From: Shimazuella kribbensis DSM 45090
Lineage (GTDB): Bacteria; Bacillota; Bacilli; Thermoactinomycetales; Thermoactinomycetaceae
Length of the DNA: 64,000 nt
Assembly (NCBI RefSeq): GCF_000428065.1
Contig: NZ_ATZF01000003.1
Span: 186,001 to 250,000 of the forward strand
Direction of reading: 5' to 3'
Shown one piece after another: positions 8,438 to 16,678 of this stretch. The notes below the pieces were generated by a model, which made no database searches, was not told the origin of the DNA, and saw only the letters and a program-made list of their open reading frames with translations. Made by a program: the position numbers and the translations under genes. Numbering within the stretch: position 1 is the first letter of the stretch; each line of letters opens with the position of its first letter.

Positions 8438-9340
8438 CTAGGGAACATCATGCCCCATCGATGCGTGCAAGATAGCAAACCATTGATCCCGTGTGAGCGA
8501 TAGTTCTGTTGCACGAATAGCAGCTTGTATCCTTTGTCGCTTTCCGGATCCTACGATGGGCATGATGTTTGCCGGATGAACCAAAAGCCATGCGTAAAGA
8601 ACCTCATCCATTCCATTTGCCCCTATCTCCTCTTGAACCTTTGTCAACGTGTGGCGAAGCCGAACCGCTTTTTCTTCGTTTGAAGCAAAAATATCCCCAC
8701 CGGATAAAGGCGACCATGCCATTGGTGCAATACGATGTTTCATGCATAATTGTAATGTCCCATCTTGAAAATTTTCTAATTGGTATGCAGACAGCTCCAG
8801 TTGATTGGTGACAAGTGGTTGCTTTACATAAGAAGCCAGCATTTCAAAGTGATCTTGTTTGAAGTTGGATACACCAAAATGCAAAACTTTTCCTGCACTA
8901 TGCAACTCCTGAAATGCTTCTGCCACTTCCGCTGGGTCCATAAAAGGATCAGGGCGATGGATAAGTAACAAGTCAATATAATCCGTTCGGAAATTTTTAA
9001 GCGACTGCTCCACGGAAAAAAGAATATGTTCCTTACTTGTATTATAATGGTGAGTTGCGTTTTGAGGCCTTTGTGCAGATGGTAAGATGATGCCACATTT
9101 CGTTACCAGCTGCATATGAGAACGCAGGCTGGGTTGCAGTGACAATGCATCTCCAAATAACTTTTCACACGTATAACTCCCATAAATATCCGCATGGTCA
9201 AAGGTAGTTATACCATTATCTAGACAAAACTGGATCAATTGAAGCGTTTCTTCTTTCGGCTGCTTCCACTCATCCAAACGCCATAATCCATGAATAATGC
9301 GAGAGAAAGATAAGTTTTTTGCTAATGATATTTTCTGCAT
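8438..9340 (-). CDS. Aldo/keto reductase, YdhF-like
   Basis: A 300-residue NADPH-dependent aldo/keto reductase. The catalytic residues are seen in TTFDHADIYG (Asp and Tyr, about residues 45-54), the Lys in LVTKCGI and the His in LLIHRPDP; the cofactor loop VGSGKR is near the C-terminus. The overall sequence is closest to the YdhF type. The physiological substrate is unknown. It is convergent with the phospholipid operon, with only 11 bases between stops, and no clear terminator is seen there. Confidence 0.88.
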   Translation of the reverse strand: MQKISLAKNLSFSRIIHGLWRLDEWKQPKEETLQLIQFCLDNGITTFDHADIYGSYTCEKLFGDALSLQPSLRSHMQLVTKCGIILPSAQRPQNATHHYNTSKEHILFSVEQSLKNFRTDYIDLLLIHRPDPFMDPAEVAEAFQELHSAGKVLHFGVSNFKQDHFEMLASYVKQPLVTNQLELSAYQLENFQDGTLQLCMKHRIAPMAWSPLSGGDIFASNEEKAVRLRHTLTKVQEEIGANGMDEVLYAWLLVHPANIMPIVGSGKRQRIQAAIRATELSLTRDQWFAILHASMGHDVP

Positions 9341-9392
9341 CGATTCTCTGCCTCATTTCTTTCCATCTATCTTTCATCAGTATAAACCATTG

Positions 9393-9500
9393 TCATAGAT
9401 AAGAAACTATCATCTCTATCTCCCCATCCAAAGAAAAGGTGCCTAAACCAGATGGTAGGATGACAAAATCGCCTTTGCAAATAAAATAGTTATCCTCAGA
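9393..9500 (-). pseudogene. Possible manA 3' remnant
   Basis: About 35 open codons on the minus strand read as the tail of a class I mannose-6-phosphate isomerase (FICKGDFVILPSGLG, then an EIEMIVSY ending). An in-frame TAG lies just upstream and no start exists. A 22-codon frame with a ribosome site (AGAGGTGAC, ATG at 9564, stop 9496) abuts it in another frame. Short, so uncertain. Confidence 0.35.
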
Positions 9501-9915
9501 GTACTATCGAAATGTCATTTTTACTCATATTATTACCTACAAATTCTTGTGTTGAAGAACTCATATTCTAGTCACCTCTTTGGAAATTAGTTGATTCATC
9601 AACTATATTTTGTATAGAATAATTAAAAAGATGAAGTCATTCTAATAGGGGTAAGATGTTACTATATCCATCGATAGATGCCACTTCATGAACAAATAGT
9701 CCTTTCTAACACATCGGAACAAAAGAAATGATGTAGATCATGTAGAGAAATGCTAGGTTGAATATTGGCTCATTTGCTATATTTGCTACCTTATGATAGG
9801 GTTTTCTTTCTTTTTGTAACAAAAAATACAACCCTCCTCCATCATATATTTTCATTTTCGTTTACCATAAATAGGGTCTTACACTGGAGGTTAATCGCCA
9901 AGGAGGCTCTAACAA
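9501..9915. other. Intergenic, upstream of nos
   Basis: A+T-rich sequence apart from the micro-ORF noted at 9496-9564. It should contain the nos promoter; I see no confident boxes and no other gene. Confidence 0.5.
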
Positions 9916-11007
9916 ATGGATCATTGGCTCATCCAAGAAGCAGAAAACTTTATCTATACTTGTTATCAAGAACTGGGAAAACCAATAGAAACCGCCAAAT
10001 TAAGAATAGCAGCGATAAAAGAAGAAATAAGCAAAACTGGCTTTTATCATCATACTTATGAAGAATTATCTCATGGAGCCAGAATGGCATGGCGAAACTC
10101 CAATCGCTGTATTGGCAGATTGTTTTGGAATCGACTCCATGTGTTTGATGCGAGAGAAAAACAAACAGCACAAGAAGTAGCGGATGCTCTCTTTCACCAT
10201 ATCTCTTTTGCTACCAATGGAGGCGAAATACAACCTACCATCACGATTTTCCCCGCAGAACAAAATGGTTTTCAACCTGTACGAATATGGAATCACCAAT
10301 TAGTACGCTATGCAGGTTACGAAACTGCAAATGGTGTGATAGGTGACCCAGCTTCTGTTACCTTTACAAAGGCATGTCAGGAGTTAGGTTGGCAAGGAAC
10401 AGGAACAGCTTTTGATATTCTCCCGTTAGTCGTTCAAATAAACGGAGATCATCCGCAGTACTTTCCTATCCCTGACAATTTTGTGATGGAAATCCCCATT
10501 GAACATGCTGATTATCCCATGTTCGATGAACTTCAGATCAAATGGCATGCTGTACCAATCATCTCCGATATGCGATTAGAAATTGGCGGGATCAACTATG
10601 TAGCTGCACCGTTTAACGGCTGGTATATGGGAACGGAGATCGGGGCTAGGAATCTTGCTGATGAGGATCGGTATAATCTACTTCCCTCAGTAGCGGATAT
10701 CATCGGGCTAAATCGCGGAAGCAATGCAACCTTATGGAAAGATCGTGCGTTAGTAGAGTTAAATCTAGCAGTGTTAGATTCTTTTAAAAAAGCTGGTGTC
10801 AGCATCGTAGACCACCACACCGCAGCTCAACAGTTTAAAGCATTTGAGAAAAATGAGCAAAAAAGCGGAAGAGATCTCACAGGAGAATGGGCATGGCTGA
10901 TTCCCCCTATGTCACCAGCGACAACACATATCTTCCATAAGCCATATAAAAATAAAATCATCAAACCTAACTATTTTTACCAAGATCGTCCTTATGAAGA
11001 AGAATAA
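9916..11007 (+). CDS. nos: Nitric oxide synthase oxygenase
   Basis: A 363-residue bacterial NO synthase oxygenase domain, which oxidises arginine to citrulline and NO using haem, tetrahydrofolate or biopterin and outside electron donors. The haem-ligand Cys is C65 in [11 protein letters not shown]. Other family blocks seen are the arginine-binding [30 protein letters not shown] and the C-terminal [20 protein letters not shown]. The reductase domain is absent, as in other Bacillales. The start ATG has AAGGAGG 9 bases upstream. Single-gene unit with a terminator at 11008. NO made by such enzymes protects Gram-positives from oxidative stress and some antibiotics. Confidence 0.96.
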   Translation: MDHWLIQEAENFIYTCYQELGKPIETAKLRIAAIKEEISKTGFYHHTYEELSHGARMAWRNSNRCIGRLFWNRLHVFDAREKQTAQEVADALFHHISFATNGGEIQPTITIFPAEQNGFQPVRIWNHQLVRYAGYETANGVIGDPASVTFTKACQELGWQGTGTAFDILPLVVQINGDHPQYFPIPDNFVMEIPIEHADYPMFDELQIKWHAVPIISDMRLEIGGINYVAAPFNGWYMGTEIGARNLADEDRYNLLPSVADIIGLNRGSNATLWKDRALVELNLAVLDSFKKAGVSIVDHHTAAQQFKAFEKNEQKSGRDLTGEWAWLIPPMSPATTHIFHKPYKNKIIKPNYFYQDRPYEEE

Positions 11008-11050
11008 AAAAGTGACCTGAAGTCCTAGTAAAGGATTCAAGGTCACTTTT
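11008..11050 (+). terminator. Terminator after nos
   Basis: AAAAGTGACCT and AGGTCACTTTT pair around a 21-base loop that itself holds a short inverted repeat. Confidence 0.8.
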
Positions 11051-11111
11051 CTTTGTATCATCTATTTCATCTTTCCTATATACTCCGGGACGAATTCAAA
11101 CAAGACGATTT

Positions 11112-12026
11112 CTATGATATCTGCACTCCTACCGTATCTGGTGCAAGGTCCAGCAACTGATAGCCGACTTGATGTTTCTCCATTACCTCTCCCAAAAAAC
11201 GAGATAGCGATTCACGCTGTTCCTCTGTCTCATACAAACAGAGCATCGTTGGCCCTGCTCCACTAAGAGCCACACCAAGGGCCCCATGTGAAATGGCATC
11301 AGACAAAATTTCCGCTAACCCAGGAATGAGACTTGCCCGATAGTTTTGATGAATTTTATCTTGCATCGCTTCCGCCAACAGATCCAGTCGATTTTGAGCT
11401 AATGCCGCTACCATCAAGCTGCTGTGTCCAATCGTAAATACAACCTCTTTTTTATCATAGGAGTTTGGCAGTACGGATCTTGCCTTATCTGTTGATAACC
11501 AAAAATCTGGAATAAGTGCCAAAACTCGCAAGGAATCAGGTACTGGCAGGCAAACATAAGGTACTGGACCTTCTTTTTCTGGCATAGAGGAAACAATGAT
11601 TCCTCCAAAGAAAGATGCACCCACGTTATCTGGATGTCCTTCCCATCGAGCGGCCATCGAGAAAAGTTCATCTGTTGTATACGGTTTTCCTGCTAAAACA
11701 TTGGCTGCGACAAGTGCACCGACAACCGCAGCTGCACTGCTTCCCAGCCCACGAGTAAGTGGGATTTCAGAGCTGACTTCGATGGATAGTTCTGGTGCGG
11801 CTAAATCTAACGATTGATACAAATGGGCTGCAACTTGATAGAGAAGATTGGATTTATCGGTCGGAAGAGCGGATAAATGGTCACCTAGTACGTGAACTTT
11901 GGTCTCTGATGCAAGTTCCATACGAATAACAGTGTAGATCTGAAAAGCCATCCCGATAGCATCAAATCCAGGTCCCATATTTGCTGTACTTGCTGGAACT
12001 TTTACGGTAACTCCCTGATGATTCAT
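11112..12026 (-). CDS. thrB: Homoserine kinase
   Basis: A 304-residue GHMP kinase that phosphorylates homoserine. The N-terminal block VKVPASTANMGPGFDAIG and the ATP-binding loop LTRGLGSSAAA (about residues 90-100) are diagnostic; GALGVALSGAGPTML near residue 255 is the third GHMP motif. Last gene of the hom-thrC-thrB operon, 18 bases after thrC, with an AGAGAGG ribosome site. Confidence 0.96.
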   Translation of the reverse strand: MNHQGVTVKVPASTANMGPGFDAIGMAFQIYTVIRMELASETKVHVLGDHLSALPTDKSNLLYQVAAHLYQSLDLAAPELSIEVSSEIPLTRGLGSSAAAVVGALVAANVLAGKPYTTDELFSMAARWEGHPDNVGASFFGGIIVSSMPEKEGPVPYVCLPVPDSLRVLALIPDFWLSTDKARSVLPNSYDKKEVVFTIGHSSLMVAALAQNRLDLLAEAMQDKIHQNYRASLIPGLAEILSDAISHGALGVALSGAGPTMLCLYETEEQRESLSRFLGEVMEKHQVGYQLLDLAPDTVGVQIS

Positions 12027-12044
12027 TTTCTATACCTCTCTACT

Positions 12045-13118
12045 CTATTTCGAGATCAACGACATAACTGCTTCACGTGTTGCAGGGACAGTTTCGGGTT
12101 GTTGTTCAATGGTACTCAAAGCAATGTTCGGATCTTTTAAACCATTACCAGTCAACACACAAACAACGGTTGCTCCCTTCGAAATCTTCCCTTGTTTGCG
12201 CTGCTTGATCACACCAGCGATCGATGCAGCAGAGGCAGGTTCACAAAATACGCCTTCCGTACTTGCCAGCTTTTGATAGGCAGCCAAAATTTCTTCATCC
12301 GTCACTGCATCAATATGTCCATTTGACTCAGAAAGTGCTTGCAATGCACCATCTTTGCTCGCTGGATTTCCGATACGAATCGCAGTAGCGATCGTTTCTG
12401 GATTTGGAACCAGTTTCCCATAAACGAGCGGAGCTGATCCATCTGCTTGAAAACCAAACATTTGTGGCAGTTGCTCGATTTTACCTGCTTGTTTGTATTC
12501 CTTAAACCCTTTCCAGTATGCTGTAATATTTCCTGCATTTCCTACAGGAATAGCTAACACATCTGGAGCTTGGCCCAATACATCACAAATTTCAAATGCA
12601 GAAGTCTTTTGTCCCTCGATCCGGTATGGATTGACGGAGTTAACAAGCGTAATCGGTTCTTTTGCTGTGATCTCCCGAACAATATCGAGTGCTTCATCAA
12701 AGTTACCATCGATAGCAATCACTTCAGCGCCATAAATGATCGCTTGTGCCAGTTTGCCAAGCGCGATATTTCCACTTGGAATCAAAACGATACAACGAAG
12801 TCCAGAGCGAGCTGCATAAGCAGCAGCGGCAGCTGATGTGTTACCTGTTGAAGCGCACATGATGGTCGTACTTCCTTCTTCGATCGCTTTTGCAACAGCC
12901 ATTACCATTCCACGATCTTTAAACGAGCCAGTTGGGTTTAATCCTTCGTATTTGACATAAAGATTTATCCCTAATTCTTCGGAAAGCGAAGCCGCATGAA
13001 TCAAGGGAGTGTCCCCTTCATGTAGCGTCAAATTTGGCGTATTCTCGTTGACGGGTAAAAATTCACGGTATCGTTGAATAATCCCAAATCTCTGTTCCTT
13101 TGACGTAGCTAGGCTCAT
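12045..13118 (-). CDS. thrC: Threonine synthase
   Basis: A 357-residue PLP enzyme that converts O-phosphohomoserine to threonine. The PLP Lys lies in [11 protein letters not shown] near residue 60, the phosphate-binding loop in [15 protein letters not shown], and the family start LHEGDTPLI is clear. Start ATG 13118 overlaps the hom stop by 4 bases (ATGA) and has AAGGAGGAG upstream. Middle gene of the threonine operon. Confidence 0.96.
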   Translation of the reverse strand: MSLATSKEQRFGIIQRYREFLPVNENTPNLTLHEGDTPLIHAASLSEELGINLYVKYEGLNPTGSFKDRGMVMAVAKAIEEGSTTIMCASTGNTSAAAAAYAARSGLRCIVLIPSGNIALGKLAQAIIYGAEVIAIDGNFDEALDIVREITAKEPITLVNSVNPYRIEGQKTSAFEICDVLGQAPDVLAIPVGNAGNITAYWKGFKEYKQAGKIEQLPQMFGFQADGSAPLVYGKLVPNPETIATAIRIGNPASKDGALQALSESNGHIDAVTDEEILAAYQKLASTEGVFCEPASAASIAGVIKQRKQGKISKGATVVCVLTGNGLKDPNIALSTIEQQPETVPATREAVMSLISK

Positions 13119-14413
13119 TTTGCTCCTCCTTCTAAACGATAACAACTTTTCACATGATGAATCATATCGATCGACTCCATCTTTTTCATCACTTGATCCA
13201 TATCTGCTTTGGTTGATGTATGGGTCACTAAAATGATTTCTGCTTGTCCGCCATTATAAGGCTGCTGGACAATTTGTTTGAACGAGATGTTATGATCAGA
13301 AAAGACTTGTGTTACTTTTGCCAATACTCCGCGTTGATCTTCCACAATCATACGTAAAAAATATTTTGAATATTTCTCTTCATCGGATTTGAGTAGTTTC
13401 TCAATGTATGGAGCAACTACTCCTAATCCATTGGTGCCTAATTTCATATTTTTCACTACGGTGACGAGGTCGGAAACAACAGAAGTTGCCGTTGGCAGTT
13501 CTCCTGCTCCTGGTCCATAAAACATCGTTTCTCCCACCGCATCTCCATAAATATAAACGGCGTTGAAGACATCATGCACGGAAGCTAACGGATGGGATTT
13601 ATGCACCATGGTTGGTTGCACACTTACCTCTATTTTATTATTGGAGCGCTCGGCGATTCCCAAAAGCTTGAGTTCATAGCCAAGTGATTTCCCGTAAGCA
13701 ATATCTTCTTTGGTGACACTGCTGATACCACGAACATCTACTTCATCTAAGTTCATCGCGACACGAAAACCAAGCGTAGAAAGAATCGCCATCTTACGTG
13801 CTGCATCATGACCTTCTACATCTGCTGTTGGGTCAGATTCGGCATATCCTAATGCTTGTGCTTCGGCCAACACTTCTTGATAGTCCATGCCTTCTTTGCT
13901 CATTTTACTGAGCATATAATTTGTCGTCCCATTGACGATACCCATCATTTTATAGATGCGATCAGAAGATAAACCTTCGACCAATGCCCGTAAAATCGGG
14001 ATACCACCAGCTACACTTGCTTCATAAAAAACATCACAGCCATTTGCTTGTGCTGTACTTAAGATCTGTGCGCCATGCAAGGCCATCAAATCTTTATTTG
14101 CTGTAATCACATGTTTTTTCTCTTTTAATGCCGTTAAAATATATGATTTGGTTGGCTCTATGCCTCCCATTACTTCCACTATTACATCAATATCATGGTC
14201 ATAAAGGATATCATCAATATTGTTTGTCAACATACCTGTAGGGGTAGAGATGCCTCTTTCCTTATGTATATCCTTAACAAAAATACGATGGATCTCTATG
14301 TTTAATCCTGTCTGTTTTCTTAGATCTTCTTGATGAGCTCGAATAATTCGATAGACACCCGTTCCTACTGTACCAAAACCCATCAAGCCTACCTTCACTA
14401 ATCTCTTCTCCAT
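13115..14413 (-). CDS. hom: Homoserine dehydrogenase
   Basis: A 432-residue enzyme that reduces aspartate semialdehyde to homoserine. It has the NAD(P)-binding start [16 protein letters not shown], the catalytic region [11 protein letters not shown], and a C-terminal ACT domain ([18 protein letters not shown]) that normally mediates threonine feedback inhibition. The ATG at 14413 has AGGAGGG upstream. First gene of hom-thrC-thrB; a leader hairpin lies just upstream and may control the operon. Confidence 0.96.
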   Translation of the reverse strand: MEKRLVKVGLMGFGTVGTGVYRIIRAHQEDLRKQTGLNIEIHRIFVKDIHKERGISTPTGMLTNNIDDILYDHDIDVIVEVMGGIEPTKSYILTALKEKKHVITANKDLMALHGAQILSTAQANGCDVFYEASVAGGIPILRALVEGLSSDRIYKMMGIVNGTTNYMLSKMSKEGMDYQEVLAEAQALGYAESDPTADVEGHDAARKMAILSTLGFRVAMNLDEVDVRGISSVTKEDIAYGKSLGYELKLLGIAERSNNKIEVSVQPTMVHKSHPLASVHDVFNAVYIYGDAVGETMFYGPGAGELPTATSVVSDLVTVVKNMKLGTNGLGVVAPYIEKLLKSDEEKYSKYFLRMIVEDQRGVLAKVTQVFSDHNISFKQIVQQPYNGGQAEIILVTHTSTKADMDQVMKKMESIDMIHHVKSCYRLEGGAK

Positions 14414-14437
14414 CTCTATCCCTCCTGTGATCAAAAT

Positions 14438-14474
14438 GTAAAAAGACGCTCCCTGAAAATTCTATCGAGGAGCG
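14438..14474 (-). promoter_or_regulatory. Terminator-like leader hairpin of hom
   Basis: On the minus strand CGCTCC and GGAGCG enclose 16 bases and are followed by TCTTTTT, an intrinsic-terminator layout placed between the hom promoter and its ribosome site. It could act as an attenuator or trim incoming transcripts; the leader is too short for a T-box. Confidence 0.5.
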
Positions 14475-14489
14475 AATTTTATTCTTACC

Positions 14490-14495
14490 ATTATA
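14490..14495 (-). promoter_or_regulatory. hom promoter, extended -10
   Basis: Minus strand TGCTATAAT is an extended -10 element; the -35 is poor at any 16-18 base spacing. Confidence 0.55.
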
Positions 14496-14619
14496 GCAGG
14501 ATGAAACGCATTCAACCATCCTTTTTATGATTTAGGAAAAATATACTTTAAATTAGTTAAAGATCTTATTTATTACCCTAAATATAAATAAGAAATGCAA
14601 TATTACATCAATATTCGAT

Positions 14620-14625
14620 ATAATA
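14620..14625 (+). promoter_or_regulatory. -10 box of islet B
   Basis: TATAAT in A+T-rich sequence about 45 bases before the ATG at 14670; no convincing -35. Confidence 0.45.
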
Positions 14626-14669
14626 AAAATGTTCGACATCCACCCGATGTTATCAACGAAAGGCATGCA

Positions 14670-15626
14670 ATGTCTGTCGTCCTCTCTTCTGGGATGCTGG
14701 GAATTTACGCTCCCTATATTCCACTCGACGACTTCAAAAAGTGGTATCCGAACGTCCCTAGCCTTACTACTGACCTGGATCGACCAGAGCTCTACAAGAA
14801 TCGGGTCACCAACGGCATCGAGACGTTGAAGATTGCCCTGATTCGCGCTCACAAATCAGCGAAGGACCATGCCTACCATAACGTAGAGCACTTCGCACAG
14901 GTATTCGAGAGTGTACGCATCTTCATCAAGGCCTACGAAGCAGTTACTGGTAAAAAACTCGACCCAGAAATCGTTCTGGCCATCTTGTTTGCTGCCATTG
15001 TACACGACTTCGGACACTGTGGCGCCACCTTCCGTTCAAAGGCACGAGAGAAAGAAAAGCTGTTCTTGCCTGAGATGGGGGTAGATGTCTCTTCGGAGTA
15101 CGTGTCCATGGTAGCCGCAGACAAGCTGGCTAAGGAACTCGGGTTCTCGGTGCCAGCACGGGTGTTCATCAGCTTCCTCATCGCAGCTACCACCTATGGT
15201 GTAGACACAGATGAAGGAAAGCGCATCAAGATCAACCACATCGAGGTGACCGATCTCTTCGGCGTAGCGATGAGGTTGTGTGATGTCGCACCCCCTGCTT
15301 CCATGACAGAATCCGCTCGACGAGACAACGACATCAACATCTCGGAAATCCCGTCAAGTACCAAGCCGGAAACACTGGAAGAGCAGCTCGAGAACCGAAT
15401 CAAGTTCTTCGGTTACATCGTGAGCCTCATGGACTTGCTGGATGAGATTGTCATCCGTGAAATGAGAGAGAGCGGACAGCACGAGTTCAACCGTAAGCTG
15501 ACAGAAGCTACTCCGTGGAGGAATCGAGTGGACACAGAGCTGAAAATGCTCACATCCACCGATCCTACAGACGGACTGCTCATACACGTCCTCTTCGGAG
15601 CCTTTCGAGAGATTGCAGAGGGGTGA
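14670..15626 (+). CDS. Class I cyclic-nucleotide phosphodiesterase-like protein (islet B)
   Basis: A 318-residue protein with the metal-binding pattern of class I 3',5'-cyclic nucleotide phosphodiesterases: H70-N71 to H74 (HNVEH), then H112-D113 to H116 (HDFGH) and a late Asp in FGVAMRLCDVAPP. This family is common in eukaryotes and rare in Firmicutes. The conserved Gln that selects the purine is not obvious to me, so the substrate is open. The start at 14670 has GAAAGG 6 bases upstream; the frame runs open from 14595. About 52% G+C with C/G-ending codons, against native neighbours. Own -10 and a perfect 11-bp 3' hairpin. Confidence 0.8.
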   Translation: MSVVLSSGMLGIYAPYIPLDDFKKWYPNVPSLTTDLDRPELYKNRVTNGIETLKIALIRAHKSAKDHAYHNVEHFAQVFESVRIFIKAYEAVTGKKLDPEIVLAILFAAIVHDFGHCGATFRSKAREKEKLFLPEMGVDVSSEYVSMVAADKLAKELGFSVPARVFISFLIAATTYGVDTDEGKRIKINHIEVTDLFGVAMRLCDVAPPASMTESARRDNDINISEIPSSTKPETLEEQLENRIKFFGYIVSLMDLLDEIVIREMRESGQHEFNRKLTEATPWRNRVDTELKMLTSTDPTDGLLIHVLFGAFREIAEG

Positions 15627-15668
15627 TGTCAAAGTCCCATCTAGCCACTAGGCAGTAATCGGACTTAC

Positions 15669-15694
15669 CCGGTGACCACAATCGTGGTCACCGG
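15669..15694. terminator. 3' hairpin of islet B
   Basis: A perfect 11-bp stem (CCGGTGACCAC / GTGGTCACCGG) with a 4-base loop and no T-tract. Confidence 0.7.
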
Positions 15695-15724
15695 TCTCGA
15701 TGAATAACCATATATGGTTCATAT

Positions 15725-15760
15725 AAAAAACAGGCATGTCCATTATTGGACAATGCCTGC
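15725..15760 (-). terminator. Terminator of the qox operon
   Basis: Minus strand CAGGCATTGTCC / GGACATGCCTG stem followed by a T6 run, 11 bases after the qoxD stop. Confidence 0.8.
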
Positions 15761-15770
15761 TTTATTGTTC

Positions 15771-16064
15771 CTACTCCAACATTGTATTGTAAAGCATGAT
15801 CCAAATCGAACCAGCCACAATCGTAACTGCTACAAAAATCCCAAACACGACATTGATAACTTGGTAAGCTCCATCGCCTTCCAAAATGTGCATGAAATAG
15901 AACAATTGCACGAGAAGCTGTAATACTGCCAAAACAAGTAAGATGGTTATTTTCCAACTCATTGGCATCGATGTGTATAACATCACGTAGAAAGCCAATA
16001 CGGTCAAGATCAAAGAGAAAAGATATCCTACAATATGAGGCTTTGCGCTATGGTGTTGTTCCAT
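15771..16064 (-). CDS. qoxD: Cytochrome aa3 quinol oxidase subunit IV
   Basis: A 97-residue protein with three hydrophobic helices and the conserved H-F dyad in VQLFYFMHIL. Subunit IV of the haem-copper oxidase; it helps assembly of the Cu-B centre. It is shorter than the B. subtilis protein (about 124 residues) because the N-terminus is reduced. Its ATG abuts the qoxC stop, so they are translationally coupled. Confidence 0.9.
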   Translation of the reverse strand: MEQHHSAKPHIVGYLFSLILTVLAFYVMLYTSMPMSWKITILLVLAVLQLLVQLFYFMHILEGDGAYQVINVVFGIFVAVTIVAGSIWIMLYNTMLE

Positions 16065-16676
16065 TTATGCCACCCCCAACAAATAAATCGTGCTGAAGAG
16101 GAAAATCCAAACGACATCAAGGAAGTGCCAGTAAAGTCCTGTCATAAAGATTTTTCTTGATGTAACAGGAGTGAATCCTCGTTTCCACACTTGAATCATG
16201 ACCCCCGTTACCCATGCAATCCCCAGCGTTACGTGGATACCATGTGTCCCTACAAGGGTAAAGAATGCGGAAAGAAATGCACTGCGCGTAGGACCTGCGT
16301 TCATTTCTACTAACATAGCAAACTCTTCGATCTCTAAAATCAGAAATCCTAAACCTAACAACAAAGTGACACCCATCCAACCGAAATAGCCGCGTTTGGA
16401 TTGTTTTCTCATCGCTAATACTGCTAATCCGCAAGTAAAACTACTGGTAAGGAGCAAGAATGTTTCCATAGCAAAGATCTTGATCTCAAATAGCTCTTTT
16501 CCAGAAGGTCCTCCTGCTGTCTGATTCACTAGTACAAAATACGTAGCAAAGAGAGTGGAAAACAACACGATCTCTGCACCAAGGAAAATCCAAAAACCAA
16601 AGATCTTCAATCTTCCTTCTTCAGAAGCATATTCCATTGGCCGATAACCTTTTGTTGTTGATGTTGTTGTTTCCAT
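16065..16676 (-). CDS. qoxC: Cytochrome aa3 quinol oxidase subunit III
   Basis: A 203-residue membrane protein with five helices. Family blocks seen are FGFWIFLGAEIVLFSTLF near the start, TLVGTHGIHVTLG in the middle and GLYWHFLDVVWIFLF near the end. Subunit III stabilises the core and lies third in the qoxABCD operon, 2 bases after qoxB. Confidence 0.94.
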   Translation of the reverse strand: METTTSTTKGYRPMEYASEEGRLKIFGFWIFLGAEIVLFSTLFATYFVLVNQTAGGPSGKELFEIKIFAMETFLLLTSSFTCGLAVLAMRKQSKRGYFGWMGVTLLLGLGFLILEIEEFAMLVEMNAGPTRSAFLSAFFTLVGTHGIHVTLGIAWVTGVMIQVWKRGFTPVTSRKIFMTGLYWHFLDVVWIFLFSTIYLLGVA

Positions 16677-16678
16677 AC

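Noticed and set aside
14413-14500. T-box riboswitch ahead of hom
   Set aside because: The leader is far too short and lacks the T-box sequence.
15669-15694. Hairpin as a recombination or attachment site
   Set aside because: Each islet has a different hairpin sequence and no flanking direct repeat was seen, so a transcript-end role is simpler.
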